Of a stretch of 64,000 nucleotides of DNA, positions 51,736-60,247 are shown piece after piece. Location of the stretch: assembly GCA_937919945.1 (NCBI GenBank), contig CALESY010000036.1, forward strand, positions 1 to 64,000, read 5' to 3'. The position numbers were made by a program, and so were the translations under genes. Source of the stretch: an uncultured Chitinophagaceae bacterium. Its GTDB lineage: Bacteria; Bacteroidota; Bacteroidia; Chitinophagales; Chitinophagaceae. Position 1 is the first letter of the stretch. The number at the start of each line of letters is the position of its first letter. Under the pieces are notes generated by a model. That model saw only the letters and a list, made by a program, of their open reading frames with translations. It had not been told where the DNA came from and ran no database searches.

Positions 51736-52434
51736 ATGAAAGATAAACTGACGAACATAAAACTACGTGACTGGACAGAAACCCGTGCCCATAGCAGTTG
51801 GCAGGTTTTTAAAATAATGGCTGAGTTTGTTCAAGGCTTCGAAACCCTTGCTAAGATAGGCCCGTGTATTTCCATCTTCGGTTCGGCACGTACAAAACCG
51901 GGGCATAAATACTACGAGATGACCGTAGAAGTAGCAAGGCGCTTGGCAGAAGAAGGTTTTGGTATCATCACTGGTGGCGGACCGGGTATAATGGAAGCAG
52001 GCAATAAAGGAGCCAGTATGGCTGGTGGCCGCTCTGTAGGCTTGAATATCGAACTGCCTTTTGAGCAAAATGGAAACCCGTATATAGATGCAGACAAATC
52101 ATTGAACTTCGATTACTTCTTTGTGCGCAAAGTGATGTTTGCCAAATACTCGCAGGGTTTCATCATGATGCCCGGCGGTTGGGGTACGATGGATGAGTTT
52201 TTTGAAGTAGCTACGTTGATACAAACAAAGAAATTCACACAAACACCCATGATATGTATGGGCTCTGCTTACTGGAAAGGGCTGATAGAATGGATGAAAG
52301 TAACCATGTTTGAAGAAGAAGCATACATCAGCCCCGGTGATCTGGATATGATTAAGATATTTGACACGGCAGACGAAGTAGTAAACTATCTGCACGAGTT
52401 TTATTCGCATAACAAACTACAACCCAACTTCTGA
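51736..52434 (+). CDS. LOG-family protein (TIGR00730, nucleoside monophosphate phosphoribohydrolase)
   Basis: 232 residues. The family cleaves AMP or cytokinin riboside 5'-monophosphate to the base and ribose-5-phosphate. The diagnostic motifs are ISIFGSARTKPG, GGGPGIMEAGNKGA and PGGWGTMDEFFE (PGGxGTxxE). The tail LHEFYSHNKL is poorly conserved. In an operon with the symporter and O-methyltransferase; its stop overlaps the next start as TGATG. Confidence 0.93.
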   Translation: MKDKLTNIKLRDWTETRAHSSWQVFKIMAEFVQGFETLAKIGPCISIFGSARTKPGHKYYEMTVEVARRLAEEGFGIITGGGPGIMEAGNKGASMAGGRSVGLNIELPFEQNGNPYIDADKSLNFDYFFVRKVMFAKYSQGFIMMPGGWGTMDEFFEVATLIQTKKFTQTPMICMGSAYWKGLIEWMKVTMFEEEAYISPGDLDMIKIFDTADEVVNYLHEFYSHNKLQPNF

Positions 52435-53087
52435 TGACACAAGTATTGCTGCCAGTAGAGATAGATAAATATGCGGAAACCTACACCACCGCAGAAAGCG
52501 ATGCGTTGGCACAACTGAACCGTGAAACACACTTGAAAGTAGAACTGCCCGTTATGCTATCGGGCAAGCTGCAGGGGGCATTGCTGTATATGATAAGCAG
52601 CATGATAAAACCCCAAAGGGTGCTGGAAATAGGTACGTACACGGGGTATTCTGCCATATGCCTTGCTAAAGGAATGGCTGCAGACGGGCATTTGCACACT
52701 ATAGACATTAATGAAGAGTTGCAAGACATGTGTTTTCGTTACTTTTGCAAAGAGGGATTAGAGAACAACATAACCCAGCATATAGGTAAGGCTGCAGAGA
52801 TAATACCCAACATCAATGAGCAATTTGACTTAGTGTTCATTGATGCCGATAAACAGAACTATCACCTGTACTACGATATGGTATTTGATAAAGTACCTGT
52901 CGGTGGCTTTATATTAGCAGACAATGTATTGTATAATGGCGAAGTGGTGCTGCCTCCTGCAGAGCAAAGCAAGAACGCACAAGCCATGCATACATACAAC
53001 GAAAAAATAAAAGCGGATAAGCGAGTAGAGCATGTGCTGCTGCCTGTAAGGGACGGCATCATGTTGGTAAAGAAAATAGCGAATTGA
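52434..53087 (+). CDS. O-methyltransferase (COMT-like, SAM dependent)
   Basis: 217 residues of the class I methyltransferase group typified by catechol/caffeoyl-CoA O-methyltransferases: VLEIGTYTGYSAICLAKGM, HTIDINEELQDM, FIDADKQNYHLYYDM and GFILADNVLYNGEV. The metal-binding Asp in FIDADK and ADN is present. Translation is coupled to the LOG gene through TGATG. The substrate is unknown. Confidence 0.93.
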   Translation: MTQVLLPVEIDKYAETYTTAESDALAQLNRETHLKVELPVMLSGKLQGALLYMISSMIKPQRVLEIGTYTGYSAICLAKGMAADGHLHTIDINEELQDMCFRYFCKEGLENNITQHIGKAAEIIPNINEQFDLVFIDADKQNYHLYYDMVFDKVPVGGFILADNVLYNGEVVLPPAEQSKNAQAMHTYNEKIKADKRVEHVLLPVRDGIMLVKKIAN

Positions 53088-53111
53088 TTACTAACGTATT
53101 TGAATAACAGT

Positions 53112-55205
53112 ATGAAAAAAGGTTTACTCTGTGGTGTGTTGATGTTGGCTTCTTTGTGTGCGGGTGCACAAGGTGGTGCGTATGAGGCAAGGGCAAAATC
53201 GTACATAGAACAATACAAGCACCTTGCAGTAGCAGAGCAGAAGCGTAGTGGCATACCTGCTGCCATTACATTGGCACAAGGTATACATGAAACCAGTGCC
53301 GGCACCAGCGAGTTGGCTACAATGGCAAATAACCACTTTGGCATCAAGTGCAAGAAAGAATGGACGGGCGAAACTTTTGCGCATACTGATGATGCACCCA
53401 ACGAATGCTTTAGAAAATACAGCAGGGCAGAAGATTCTTACAAAGACCATTCGGACTATCTGATGAAAAGCCCTCGCTACGCGGAATTGTTTAAGCTATC
53501 TACCACTGATTATGCAGCATGGGCTGTGGGGCTGAAGCGCTGTGGCTATGCTACCAATCCGCGCTATGCACAAATGCTGATAAAAATAGTAGAAGACTAC
53601 AAGCTGCAAGAATACACTTACGCGGCGTTGAATAATGTTGACATCAACGCAGTGTCGCCTGACCGTAAGGCAGAAGTGATACCTGAGGAAGATGCGCGCG
53701 AACTACCAACACAAAAAGGCGGCGGTATGAGTGCGACATCCAACCAACCCGCAAGAGCTACGATGCCTGTAAGCGTACCCGCAACCCCAGCACCTGTACC
53801 AACTGCTGTACCCGTTGCCGCTCCAACACCTGCTGTTGTAGCTGCACCAGCTGTAGATGCCACTATGCAACAGGTAACAGAAGTACAGGAAGTGCCTGTA
53901 ACGGAAAGTACAGGCGGTGGTTTCCAACCCGCATACGGGCAGATGGTACGTGTAAATGGATTGAAAGCCATCTATGCGCGCAAGGGCGATACCCCGCTTG
54001 AATATGCATATAAAACAAGTTTTCGCTACCAGAAATTATTAGAGATCAACGAGATTGACGAACGCCCCTTGCCACAGGATATGTATCTGTACCTTGAACG
54101 TAAGAACACAAAAGGTGTGCGTCCTACACACGTAGTAAAGGCTGGCGAAACAACATTTGCAATAGCACAGGCAGAAGGGCTGTTGGTAAAAAGCCTGATG
54201 GATATGAATATGTTGCAACCGGGCGAAGAACCATATCCGGGTACTGTATTGGAACTGCAAAAATACCGTACATCTAAACCTGTGGTAGTTATAAAGAAAA
54301 AAGAAACACCTGTGGCATATGTTAAGCCTACTGCCTATCCGCAAGCAGTGCCTGTAACACCTGGCGCGGCGGGTACAGTTGCCACTAAGCCTGTAGTTGC
54401 CAAACCGTCAAATATTGTAGTAAATGAGAATGCTGCGCCTGTTGCAGAAAAGAAGATAGATACGGTTGCCATGCAAGCTGTAACAAAACCTGTAGTGGCA
54501 GTTGATGAAACAGCTAAAGCAGCACAAGTAGTGGAAATAAAAGAAGCGGTAAAGGCCGACACTGTAACGCAAGTAGCTACACCTGCCAAGGAGGTGCCTG
54601 TGGTTGCTTTACCTGCAATGGCAGAGGTGACTAAACCCGAAGTTGCAGTGCCTGTTACTACAATGCCTGCTAAGGAAATTGCTACAACACCAGTGGTAAA
54701 AGACACAACAGCTACAGTAGCACCTGCTCAGCCAGTTGTTGAAGAATCAAAACCATTACCTAAAGTAGAAATAGAGCCTGTAGCTGTTGTGAATAAAACA
54801 GTTGCCATGCCTACGGCAAAGCCTGAAGCAGTGGTACCAAAAGAAGTAGCTGTGCCCGTAGTAGAAGAAGAGCCTAAAGATGAGCTCGACAGGCTGAAAA
54901 AGAGATTTGACAAAGTAGTGTATGCAAAAAATGAAATGAAGGCTGCAACACCTGCACAACCCGTTGTAGCAACAACACCTAAACCCGATACGGTAAAAAC
55001 AACAACACCAATAGCTAAGCCTGAAGAAAAAATACAACCACTCGCACCATCAAAAGATCCGAGTAAATACCACCTAGTGAAGAAAGGTGAAACTGGTTTT
55101 GCCATCGCGCAGAAATATAGTATTACCGTTAAGCAGCTGAATGAGTGGAACGGGCTGAACTTCGGTGCTATACAAGAGGGGCAAAAGCTACGCATAAAAC
55201 CATAA
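53112..55205 (+). CDS. Exported LysM-containing N-acetylmuramidase/glucosaminidase (GH73)
   Basis: 697 residues from the ATG at 53112; a TTG four codons upstream is less likely. A signal peptide (about 1-20) leads to a glucosaminidase-type domain (25-165) with AITLAQGIHETSAGTSELATMANNHFGIKC and the downstream YSRAEDSYKDHSDYL. Two LysM-type domains follow (about 290-350 and 355-410), then a long Pro/Val/Ala/Thr-rich linker (about 420-640) and a third LysM at the end (YHLVKKGETGFAIAQKY). It binds and cuts peptidoglycan. The linker is strongly repetitive and likely unfolded. Confidence 0.9.
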   Translation: MKKGLLCGVLMLASLCAGAQGGAYEARAKSYIEQYKHLAVAEQKRSGIPAAITLAQGIHETSAGTSELATMANNHFGIKCKKEWTGETFAHTDDAPNECFRKYSRAEDSYKDHSDYLMKSPRYAELFKLSTTDYAAWAVGLKRCGYATNPRYAQMLIKIVEDYKLQEYTYAALNNVDINAVSPDRKAEVIPEEDARELPTQKGGGMSATSNQPARATMPVSVPATPAPVPTAVPVAAPTPAVVAAPAVDATMQQVTEVQEVPVTESTGGGFQPAYGQMVRVNGLKAIYARKGDTPLEYAYKTSFRYQKLLEINEIDERPLPQDMYLYLERKNTKGVRPTHVVKAGETTFAIAQAEGLLVKSLMDMNMLQPGEEPYPGTVLELQKYRTSKPVVVIKKKETPVAYVKPTAYPQAVPVTPGAAGTVATKPVVAKPSNIVVNENAAPVAEKKIDTVAMQAVTKPVVAVDETAKAAQVVEIKEAVKADTVTQVATPAKEVPVVALPAMAEVTKPEVAVPVTTMPAKEIATTPVVKDTTATVAPAQPVVEESKPLPKVEIEPVAVVNKTVAMPTAKPEAVVPKEVAVPVVEEEPKDELDRLKKRFDKVVYAKNEMKAATPAQPVVATTPKPDTVKTTTPIAKPEEKIQPLAPSKDPSKYHLVKKGETGFAIAQKYSITVKQLNEWNGLNFGAIQEGQKLRIKP

Positions 55206-55211
55206 CACCAG

Positions 55212-55748
55212 ATGGTGCAGGTACACGACAAACATTTTGAAGTATTTATAGAAAAAGCTGCAATTGATGAGCGTGTGCAGGCATTAGCTGCACAGATAGA
55301 GGCAGACTATCGGGGAATGAATCCTTTGTTGTTGGGCATACTCAACGGTTCATTCATCTTCGCGGCTGATTTGTTGAGGTGCCTGTCCTCACCTGTCGAA
55401 ATATCATTTATCAAACTGGCATCTTACAAAGGCACTACATCTACCGGTAATGTTATTACAGCTATTGGCTTGGAAGAGAATATAACAGGCAGGCATGTAT
55501 TGATAGTGGAAGATATTATAGATACCGGCAGAACACTGCACAGTTTTTTACCACAAGTGCTGCAACAACAACCTGCGTCGCTAAAGGTTGCGTGCTTCCT
55601 TTCAAAACCAGAGGCACGTGTATGCGATGTGCAACCCGACTATACGGGTTTTGACATACCCGATGTGTTTGTAGTAGGCTACGGGCTCGACTATGACGGG
55701 CAAGGTCGCAACCTGCAACACCTCTACAAGCTTTGCAATAATCAGTAA
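55212..55748 (+). CDS. hpt: Hypoxanthine phosphoribosyltransferase
   Basis: 178 residues. Salvages hypoxanthine (and guanine) with PRPP. The PRPP motif is VLIVEDIIDTGRTL (about 97-110), with ILNGSFIFAADL upstream and the C-terminal VVGYGLDYDGQGRNL characteristic of HPRT. It follows the glucosaminidase by 6 nt. Its end overlaps the convergent mqnD by 7 bp. Confidence 0.95.
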   Translation: MVQVHDKHFEVFIEKAAIDERVQALAAQIEADYRGMNPLLLGILNGSFIFAADLLRCLSSPVEISFIKLASYKGTTSTGNVITAIGLEENITGRHVLIVEDIIDTGRTLHSFLPQVLQQQPASLKVACFLSKPEARVCDVQPDYTGFDIPDVFVVGYGLDYDGQGRNLQHLYKLCNNQ

Positions 55749-56569
55749 AAAATATTGGTTGGCTTATCTGATATGATACCTGCTTCCTGTGCTTTACGGA
55801 ACATGGCTTGGATAGCATTGCGCCCGTCTGCTCCTAAGTCTGTGGTATAGTCATTTACATACAGATTGATGTGTTGGCGCATTACATCTTCTTCCATTTC
55901 TTGCGCATTGGTGGTTACAAAAGCAGGCAGTGTGGGATAGCTTGCCCATGCGTAGGCAATGCTGTCTTTAATGACTGCATCAATTGTTGCAATAACATCG
56001 CTACCTAAAGAGCGTTTTGCCACAATGCCGCCGAGTGGTATGGCAGCGTGCATTTCATTTTCCCACCAGTCGCCAAGGTCTATAAGTTTTAGTAAACCTT
56101 TTTGTGCATAAGTAAAGCGGCTTTCGTGTATGATAAGCCCCGCATCATATTTGCCATCCAACACCGACTGTTCTATATCGCTGAACAGCATAGCGGTTTT
56201 TTGTGTGGCTTCAGGCAGCGCGAGTGATAATAGCAGATTGGCGGTAGTATGTATCCCTGGTATGGCAATAGTATAACCTGAAGCGTTGGCAAGAGACAGC
56301 TGTTCTCTTGCAACCAGCAATGGCCCTACACCTTTGCCCAATGCACTACCACTGTGCAGCAAAGCGTATGATTGTGCGCTATGCAGATAGGTGCTGTAGC
56401 TTAGTTTAGTAACGTCTAGCTTGCCAGCCAATGCCCACTCGTTAAGTGTTTCTACATCTTCCATCACATAGTTGAACGACAAACCCCTTGTGTTTACCTT
56501 GCTATTCACCATAGCATCGAAAATAAAAGTATCGTTGGGGCATGGGCTGAAGCCGAGCGTTAATTGCAT
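55742..56569 (-). CDS. mqnD: 1,4-dihydroxy-6-naphthoate synthase (futalosine menaquinone pathway)
   Basis: 275 residues. MqnD cleaves cyclic dehypoxanthine futalosine to 1,4-dihydroxy-6-naphthoate. It resembles a periplasmic-binding-protein fold without a signal peptide: LTLGFSPCPNDTFIFDAMV at the N-terminus, GKLDVTKLSYSTYL, GVGPLLVARE and IHESRFTYAQKGL. Its presence suggests this organism makes menaquinone by the futalosine route. Its neighbour hpt handles hypoxanthine; in this pathway hypoxanthine is released, so the pairing may be meaningful, though convergent. Confidence 0.93.
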   Translation of the reverse strand: MQLTLGFSPCPNDTFIFDAMVNSKVNTRGLSFNYVMEDVETLNEWALAGKLDVTKLSYSTYLHSAQSYALLHSGSALGKGVGPLLVAREQLSLANASGYTIAIPGIHTTANLLLSLALPEATQKTAMLFSDIEQSVLDGKYDAGLIIHESRFTYAQKGLLKLIDLGDWWENEMHAAIPLGGIVAKRSLGSDVIATIDAVIKDSIAYAWASYPTLPAFVTTNAQEMEEDVMRQHINLYVNDYTTDLGADGRNAIQAMFRKAQEAGIISDKPTNIFY

Positions 56570-56573
56570 AGTG

Positions 56574-56581
56574 CAAAATTA
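56574..56581 (-). promoter_or_regulatory. -7 element immediately before mqnD
   Basis: TAATTTTG on the minus strand ends 4 nt before the ATG at 56569; a TTG (minus, 56606-56604) lies 22 nt upstream. Confidence 0.6.
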
Positions 56582-56644
56582 CGGATGCTTTGCAGAAAGG
56601 CGACAATACGGATATAAAGGCAATGTATAATGTGATTTCGGGCG

Positions 56645-56673
56645 TTGAAAAAAGGAAAATTCCGTTATCTTTG
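56645..56673 (+). promoter_or_regulatory. tRNA-Pro promoter
   Basis: TTG (56645-56647) and TATCTTTG (56666-56673) are 18 nt apart, a match to the Bacteroidota promoter. The tRNA begins 37 nt after the -7 element. Confidence 0.7.
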
Positions 56674-56710
56674 CCGTCCCCAAAAGAGGTGGAAACACCT
56701 TGTAATTGTT

Positions 56711-56784
56711 CGGGAAGTGGCGCAGCCCGGTAGCGCACTTGTATGGGGTGCAAGGGGTCGCAAGTTCGAATCTTGTCTTCCCGA
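56711..56784 (+). tRNA. tRNA-Pro (anticodon GGG)
   Basis: 74 nt. Acceptor stem CGGGAAG / CTTCCCG with C1-G72, as in bacterial proline tRNAs, and A73. The anticodon stem CTTGT / GCAAG encloses ATGGGGT, giving anticodon GGG, which reads CCC and CCU. T-loop AGTTCGAATCT. CCA is not encoded. Confidence 0.95.
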
Positions 56785-56793
56785 CAAAGAAGT

Positions 56794-56825
56794 AAGCTTC
56801 ACGTATTTGCGTGAGGCTTTTCTTT
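56794..56825 (+). terminator. Rho-independent terminator
   Basis: A 10-bp stem (AAGCTTCACG / CGTGAGGCTT, one T-G pair) with a TATTTG loop and the tail TTTCTTTTT, ending the tRNA-Pro transcript. Confidence 0.85.
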
Positions 56826-57030
56826 TTAGCATTCAATTTAATTTGAAAGATGTTGCTGTAATCCCTCTCAAAGCTATATATCATACAAAGCAGATGAAAA
56901 GAACAAGGGCATGCTATACTTAATGTTTCCGGAATAGAAATTAACTTATGTCAAATTTTATTTTCCACCGGAACGATAGTTTTGCTCTCAATTGTTCAGA
57001 ATAAGTCATCATCAAAAAACAAATAGAGAT

Positions 57031-57456
57031 ATGAGAGCTATTTCATTTAAACGTTTAGCATTTTTAATACTTGCTATATTAGCCTTGCAATCATCATTTA
57101 CATCCTGTAAAAAAGATGATGATAACAGCACCCCATCTACGCCCGCCCCTGCAGCCTATCCCAAAACTGTTACTATTGAGTACAATCTGGTAAGTGAAAG
57201 TGGTGTAGATACTGTCAGTTCTATTGCCTACACCAACGAGACAGCTGGTACCAGTAGCGTTACCAATATCAAACTGCCGTATAGCAAGAAATTAACCCGC
57301 ACCGTCAACCGGTACGACAATGTGGGTTTCGGGTTTACGACGTATGGAGTAGGTACGCTGAGGGTTAAGATACTGGTAGATGGTAAAGTGGTAAAAGAAC
57401 AGGCATTCAGCGGTACTACAGTCATATCAGGCACAGTACCGTATGTATTTCCATAG
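57031..57456 (+). CDS. Predicted surface lipoprotein
   Basis: 141 residues from the ATG at 57031; the frame is open back to 56992 but adds only 13 charged residues. Signal peptide with lipobox FTSC (Cys26). The Lys-Lys-Asp-Asp-Asp after the Cys resembles the lipoprotein export signal that sends Bacteroidota lipoproteins to the cell surface. The mature part is a Thr/Val-rich beta structure of about 100 residues (VTIEYNLVSES, LRVKILVDGKVVKEQ). No family recognised. Confidence 0.8.
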   Translation: MRAISFKRLAFLILAILALQSSFTSCKKDDDNSTPSTPAPAAYPKTVTIEYNLVSESGVDTVSSIAYTNETAGTSSVTNIKLPYSKKLTRTVNRYDNVGFGFTTYGVGTLRVKILVDGKVVKEQAFSGTTVISGTVPYVFP

Positions 57457-57550
57457 TAATTAATATGTGCAAAAAACAAAACGGTACGTGTAACAAAACA
57501 TAATCAAAAAAATAGTTACAGTAAGAGGGTACGTATCGCTATGTATAAAT

Positions 57551-57586
57551 AAAGCACCTGCGCAATGCAAATTGTGTAAGGGCTTT
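57551..57586 (+). terminator. Imperfect terminator-like hairpin
   Basis: AAAGC...CGCAAT pairs imperfectly with ATTGTG...GGCTTT, with internal mismatches, and TTGCTTTATT follows. It may end the lipoprotein transcript. Confidence 0.4.
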
Positions 57587-57591
57587 TTGCT

Positions 57592-57900
57592 TTATTGGTT
57601 GCGTTTACTTACTACAAAGCGGTAAAGAAAATAACCGGCATTGATAATAAACTGTATAGATGATAATAATAATAGAAAAATAAAGCTACCCAACTTGTCG
57701 CCCCATACTGTCCAAGCAAAAAAGCCATAGTATAGCCATATGCTATATCCTGCAAAAATTATTAGGTTGATGATACTAAATCGCTTGCTGTACCTATAGT
57801 TTGCTAATATACTTAACAGGCATACTATGCTGGACATTACTAATATCGGATTGTCGCCCATTGAATTATATTGTTGGTATGCTAAAGAATAGACAAACAC
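57592..57900 (-). CDS. Small polytopic membrane protein of unknown function
   Basis: 102 residues, with three or four hydrophobic segments (about 17-33, 43-65, 72-95) and a basic end (FVVSKRNQ). A later start at residue 14 (57861, GDNPILVMS) is possible and would remove a polar stretch. No family recognised; conserved features are lacking, so it is given moderate confidence as a gene. Confidence 0.6.
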   Translation of the reverse strand: MFVYSLAYQQYNSMGDNPILVMSSIVCLLSILANYRYSKRFSIINLIIFAGYSIWLYYGFFAWTVWGDKLGSFIFLLLLSSIQFIINAGYFLYRFVVSKRNQ

Positions 57901-57930
57901 TATGCCATATTACAGTAGGCTATTGTATAT

Positions 57931-57938
57931 TATCTTTA
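57931..57938 (+). promoter_or_regulatory. -7-like element immediately before the DUF1801 gene
   Basis: TATCTTTA, one mismatch from consensus, ends 4 nt before the ATG at 57943. Confidence 0.5.
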
Positions 57939-57942
57939 GCCA

Positions 57943-58287
57943 ATGCTACGCCCGATAGACAGTTTTTTCCTTAATCTTGAAGAACCTATAAAAAGCACCA
58001 TGCTTTTTTTGCGTAGCCACATACCAACACTAAATGATGATATTACCGAAGAGTGGAAATACAAGTTGCCTTTCTACTACTACAAGGGCAAAATGTTTTG
58101 CTACTTGTGGATACACAAAAAATATAAACAGCCCTATATTGGCATCGTACAAAGTGATAAACTGGACTACGCAGAACTGCTTTTGGAAAAACGAGCTAAG
58201 ATGAAAATACTGCTGATAGATCCCGAGGCAGATATTGACGTAGCAAGAATAACCACGATTCTAAAAGATGCTATGCAATATTATTAA
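57943..58287 (+). CDS. DUF1801 (YdhG-like) family protein
   Basis: 114 residues matching the DUF1801 pattern: IDSFFLNLEEPIKSTMLFLRSHI, DDITEEWKYKLPFYYYKGKMFCYLWIHKK and YIGIVQSDKL. The family is cytoplasmic and uncharacterised. The gene is alone, with the convergent lipoprotein terminator downstream. Confidence 0.85.
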   Translation: MLRPIDSFFLNLEEPIKSTMLFLRSHIPTLNDDITEEWKYKLPFYYYKGKMFCYLWIHKKYKQPYIGIVQSDKLDYAELLLEKRAKMKILLIDPEADIDVARITTILKDAMQYY

Positions 58288-58310
58288 TAAGCTACACCAC
58301 TACAGTATAT

Positions 58311-58345
58311 AAAAAAATGGCTGTACATGAACCACGCACAGCCAT
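58311..58345 (-). terminator. Rho-independent terminator
   Basis: On the minus strand ATGGCTGT pairs with ACAGCCAT (8 bp, 13-nt loop) and is followed by seven T. It ends the small lipoprotein gene. Confidence 0.8.
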
Positions 58346-58361
58346 CTGTAATAAAAAATGA

Positions 58362-58565
58362 TTAGTTTGTAATGGCGCAAGCCCTTGTGCTGTTTGTTTT
58401 TGCAACACAGCTTACCTGTGCTGCATCTTTATTTGCACCGCCAATTTTGTCAACAGTAGTTGCACCTGTAGCATAGTCTGTACAAGTACAGTCATATTTT
58501 TTGCTGCAAGATGTGCCAAGCACTACTAGGGTTGCGAAAGCCGCAATGGATAGAACTTTTTTCAT
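58362..58565 (-). CDS. Small Cys-rich lipoprotein
   Basis: 67 residues. The signal peptide ends at the lipobox GTSC (Cys20), followed by SKKYDCTC and two more Cys later. Similar small lipoproteins with a YDCTC start occur widely in Bacteroidota. Probably envelope-anchored with disulfides; no function known. It has its own terminator. Confidence 0.78.
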   Translation of the reverse strand: MKKVLSIAAFATLVVLGTSCSKKYDCTCTDYATGATTVDKIGGANKDAAQVSCVAKTNSTRACAITN

Positions 58566-58659
58566 AATTTTTGTTTTATTTTTTATTTGGGTGATTGATA
58601 ATACACCGAAAGATAAGTGATGCGTTGCTCAGATGCAAGCCCGAAGGGTTAGTTTATTG

Positions 58660-59001
58660 TTATTCAATACGGTATTTATCTGCCAGCTTTTTAGGGGCTA
58701 CAGTGCAGTAAGCAACGGTCAGTATGTCTTGCAGCATTTCTTTGCGTATTGTTTGCAGGTTTACGTGTGTCCACCCTTGCTTACCCCAAGCATTGGGTAC
58801 AGGGTAAACTACCATAGCATCAAAAGTGCAGAAAACATCCTGATCGGCGGCAGATAGCTTGATGGTCATTCGACTTTCAGGTTCGTTCATCGTAGCAAAT
58901 ATCTTCTTCTTCACCCTAAAGGATGTTACTTCAAAATGTGGCTCTTCCGTTACTTCGTCAAAAGCCATAGCCAGTTTGCGAGCGGTAGTGATGGTTGGCA
59001 T
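58660..59001 (-). CDS. MmcQ/YjbR family protein
   Basis: 113 residues with the YjbR pattern: ARKLAMAFDEVTEEPHFEVTSFRVKKKIFATM, then MTIKLS, FDAMVVYPVPNAWGKQGWTHVNL and MLQDILTVAYCTVAPKKLADKY. YjbR folds like a DNA-binding or CyaY-like domain; the role is unclear. Confidence 0.88.
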   Translation of the reverse strand: MPTITTARKLAMAFDEVTEEPHFEVTSFRVKKKIFATMNEPESRMTIKLSAADQDVFCTFDAMVVYPVPNAWGKQGWTHVNLQTIRKEMLQDILTVAYCTVAPKKLADKYRIE

Positions 59002-59066
59002 GTATATATTGATTTACTGATGTAGTGACTTCTTATTGCTCATGCTTTAAACCAGTTATATTTCTA

Positions 59067-60113
59067 TTAAGCTTTCCCATCCACGTTAGCCAACTGTCCG
59101 CAGGCAGCATCTATGTCCTTGCCACGGCTACGGCGCAGGCGGGCGTTTACACGTTTGCTTTCAAGGTATTCCATAAAGCGGTCGGTAGTATCCTCGTCTG
59201 GTTTGCTGAAGTCTGCTTTTTCTATCGTGTTATACTCTATAATATTCACCAGGTCAACAGGTACGCGGCGGTATAGTTTTATCAGTTCGTCTGCATCTTG
59301 CAGGCTGTCGTTAAACTTGTTGAACAGGATGTATTCAAAAGTTATTTCGTTCTTCGTCTTTTGGTAAAAATAGTTGAGTGCATCTACCAAGTCTTCCAGG
59401 TTGCTGGTTTCGTTGATGGGCATTATCTCATCGCGCTTTTTATCGTTAGCAGCGTGTAGGGATAGTGCCAGTTTAAAACGTACCTCATCATCGCCCAGTT
59501 GGCGTATCATCTTGCTGATGCCGGCAGTAGATACCGTTATGCGGCGCGGGCTCATACCTAAGCCATCGGGGGCAGGGGCGGTTATTTTATCTATCGCCTT
59601 CAGCACGTTGCGGTAGTTGAGCAGGGGCTCGCCCATGCCCATAAACACGATATTGGTAATGCCTTTGCCAAAATGCTCCTCTGCCTGTGCATTGGCAAGC
59701 GTTACTTCATCTACTATCTCGTCAAATTCCATATTACGCTTGCGTGGCAGAAAACCCGTAGCACAAAACTTACATGCCAGCGAACAACCCACCTGGCTGG
59801 ACACACAAAGTGTAATGCGTTTTTCGGTAGGTATCAGCACGCTTTCTACAAAATGGCCGTCGTGCAGCATCAGCCTGTTTTTAATAGTGCCATCACTGCT
59901 ATACTGGCTATGGTGTGTTTTAACTTTGGGTATGTGGTAGGCAGCCGCCAGTTTTTCCCGCAGGGCTTTGGGCAGGTTGCTCATCTCCTCTATGCTACCT
60001 GCATGTTTTTGCCATATCCACTCATACACCTGCTTGCCCCTGAATTTGGGTTCACCCATGCTAACCAGCAGTGTTTCAAGGTCTTGTAACGTGCAGTTGC
60101 GTATGTTTTTCAT
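59067..60113 (-). CDS. rlmN: Dual-specificity RNA methyltransferase RlmN
   Basis: 348 residues. A radical SAM enzyme that methylates C2 of A2503 in 23S rRNA and A37 of some tRNAs. The [4Fe-4S] motif CSLACKFC has Cys110, Cys114 and Cys117; the C-terminal catalytic cysteine is Cys338 (DAACGQL). Other conserved parts are FMGMGEPLLNYRNV and ISLVNIIEYN-like VDLVNIIEYNT. The start is 5 nt after a -7 element. Confidence 0.96.
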   Translation of the reverse strand: MKNIRNCTLQDLETLLVSMGEPKFRGKQVYEWIWQKHAGSIEEMSNLPKALREKLAAAYHIPKVKTHHSQYSSDGTIKNRLMLHDGHFVESVLIPTEKRITLCVSSQVGCSLACKFCATGFLPRKRNMEFDEIVDEVTLANAQAEEHFGKGITNIVFMGMGEPLLNYRNVLKAIDKITAPAPDGLGMSPRRITVSTAGISKMIRQLGDDEVRFKLALSLHAANDKKRDEIMPINETSNLEDLVDALNYFYQKTKNEITFEYILFNKFNDSLQDADELIKLYRRVPVDLVNIIEYNTIEKADFSKPDEDTTDRFMEYLESKRVNARLRRSRGKDIDAACGQLANVDGKA

Positions 60114-60118
60114 ATATG

Positions 60119-60126
60119 CAAAGGTA
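60119..60126 (-). promoter_or_regulatory. -7 element immediately before rlmN
   Basis: TACCTTTG on the minus strand, a full match to TAnnTTTG, ends 5 nt before the ATG at 60113; no TTG lies at the usual -33 distance. Confidence 0.6.
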
Positions 60127-60247
60127 CGCTATGGCTGGTAAATGGGTTGTTAGCTCATTACCAGAACATTAAACTTTATTAAAAATGACATAAGGGGCTA
60201 TAAGTTCAACAAAATATTTTATACATTTCGGTTAAACATTATGCAAT

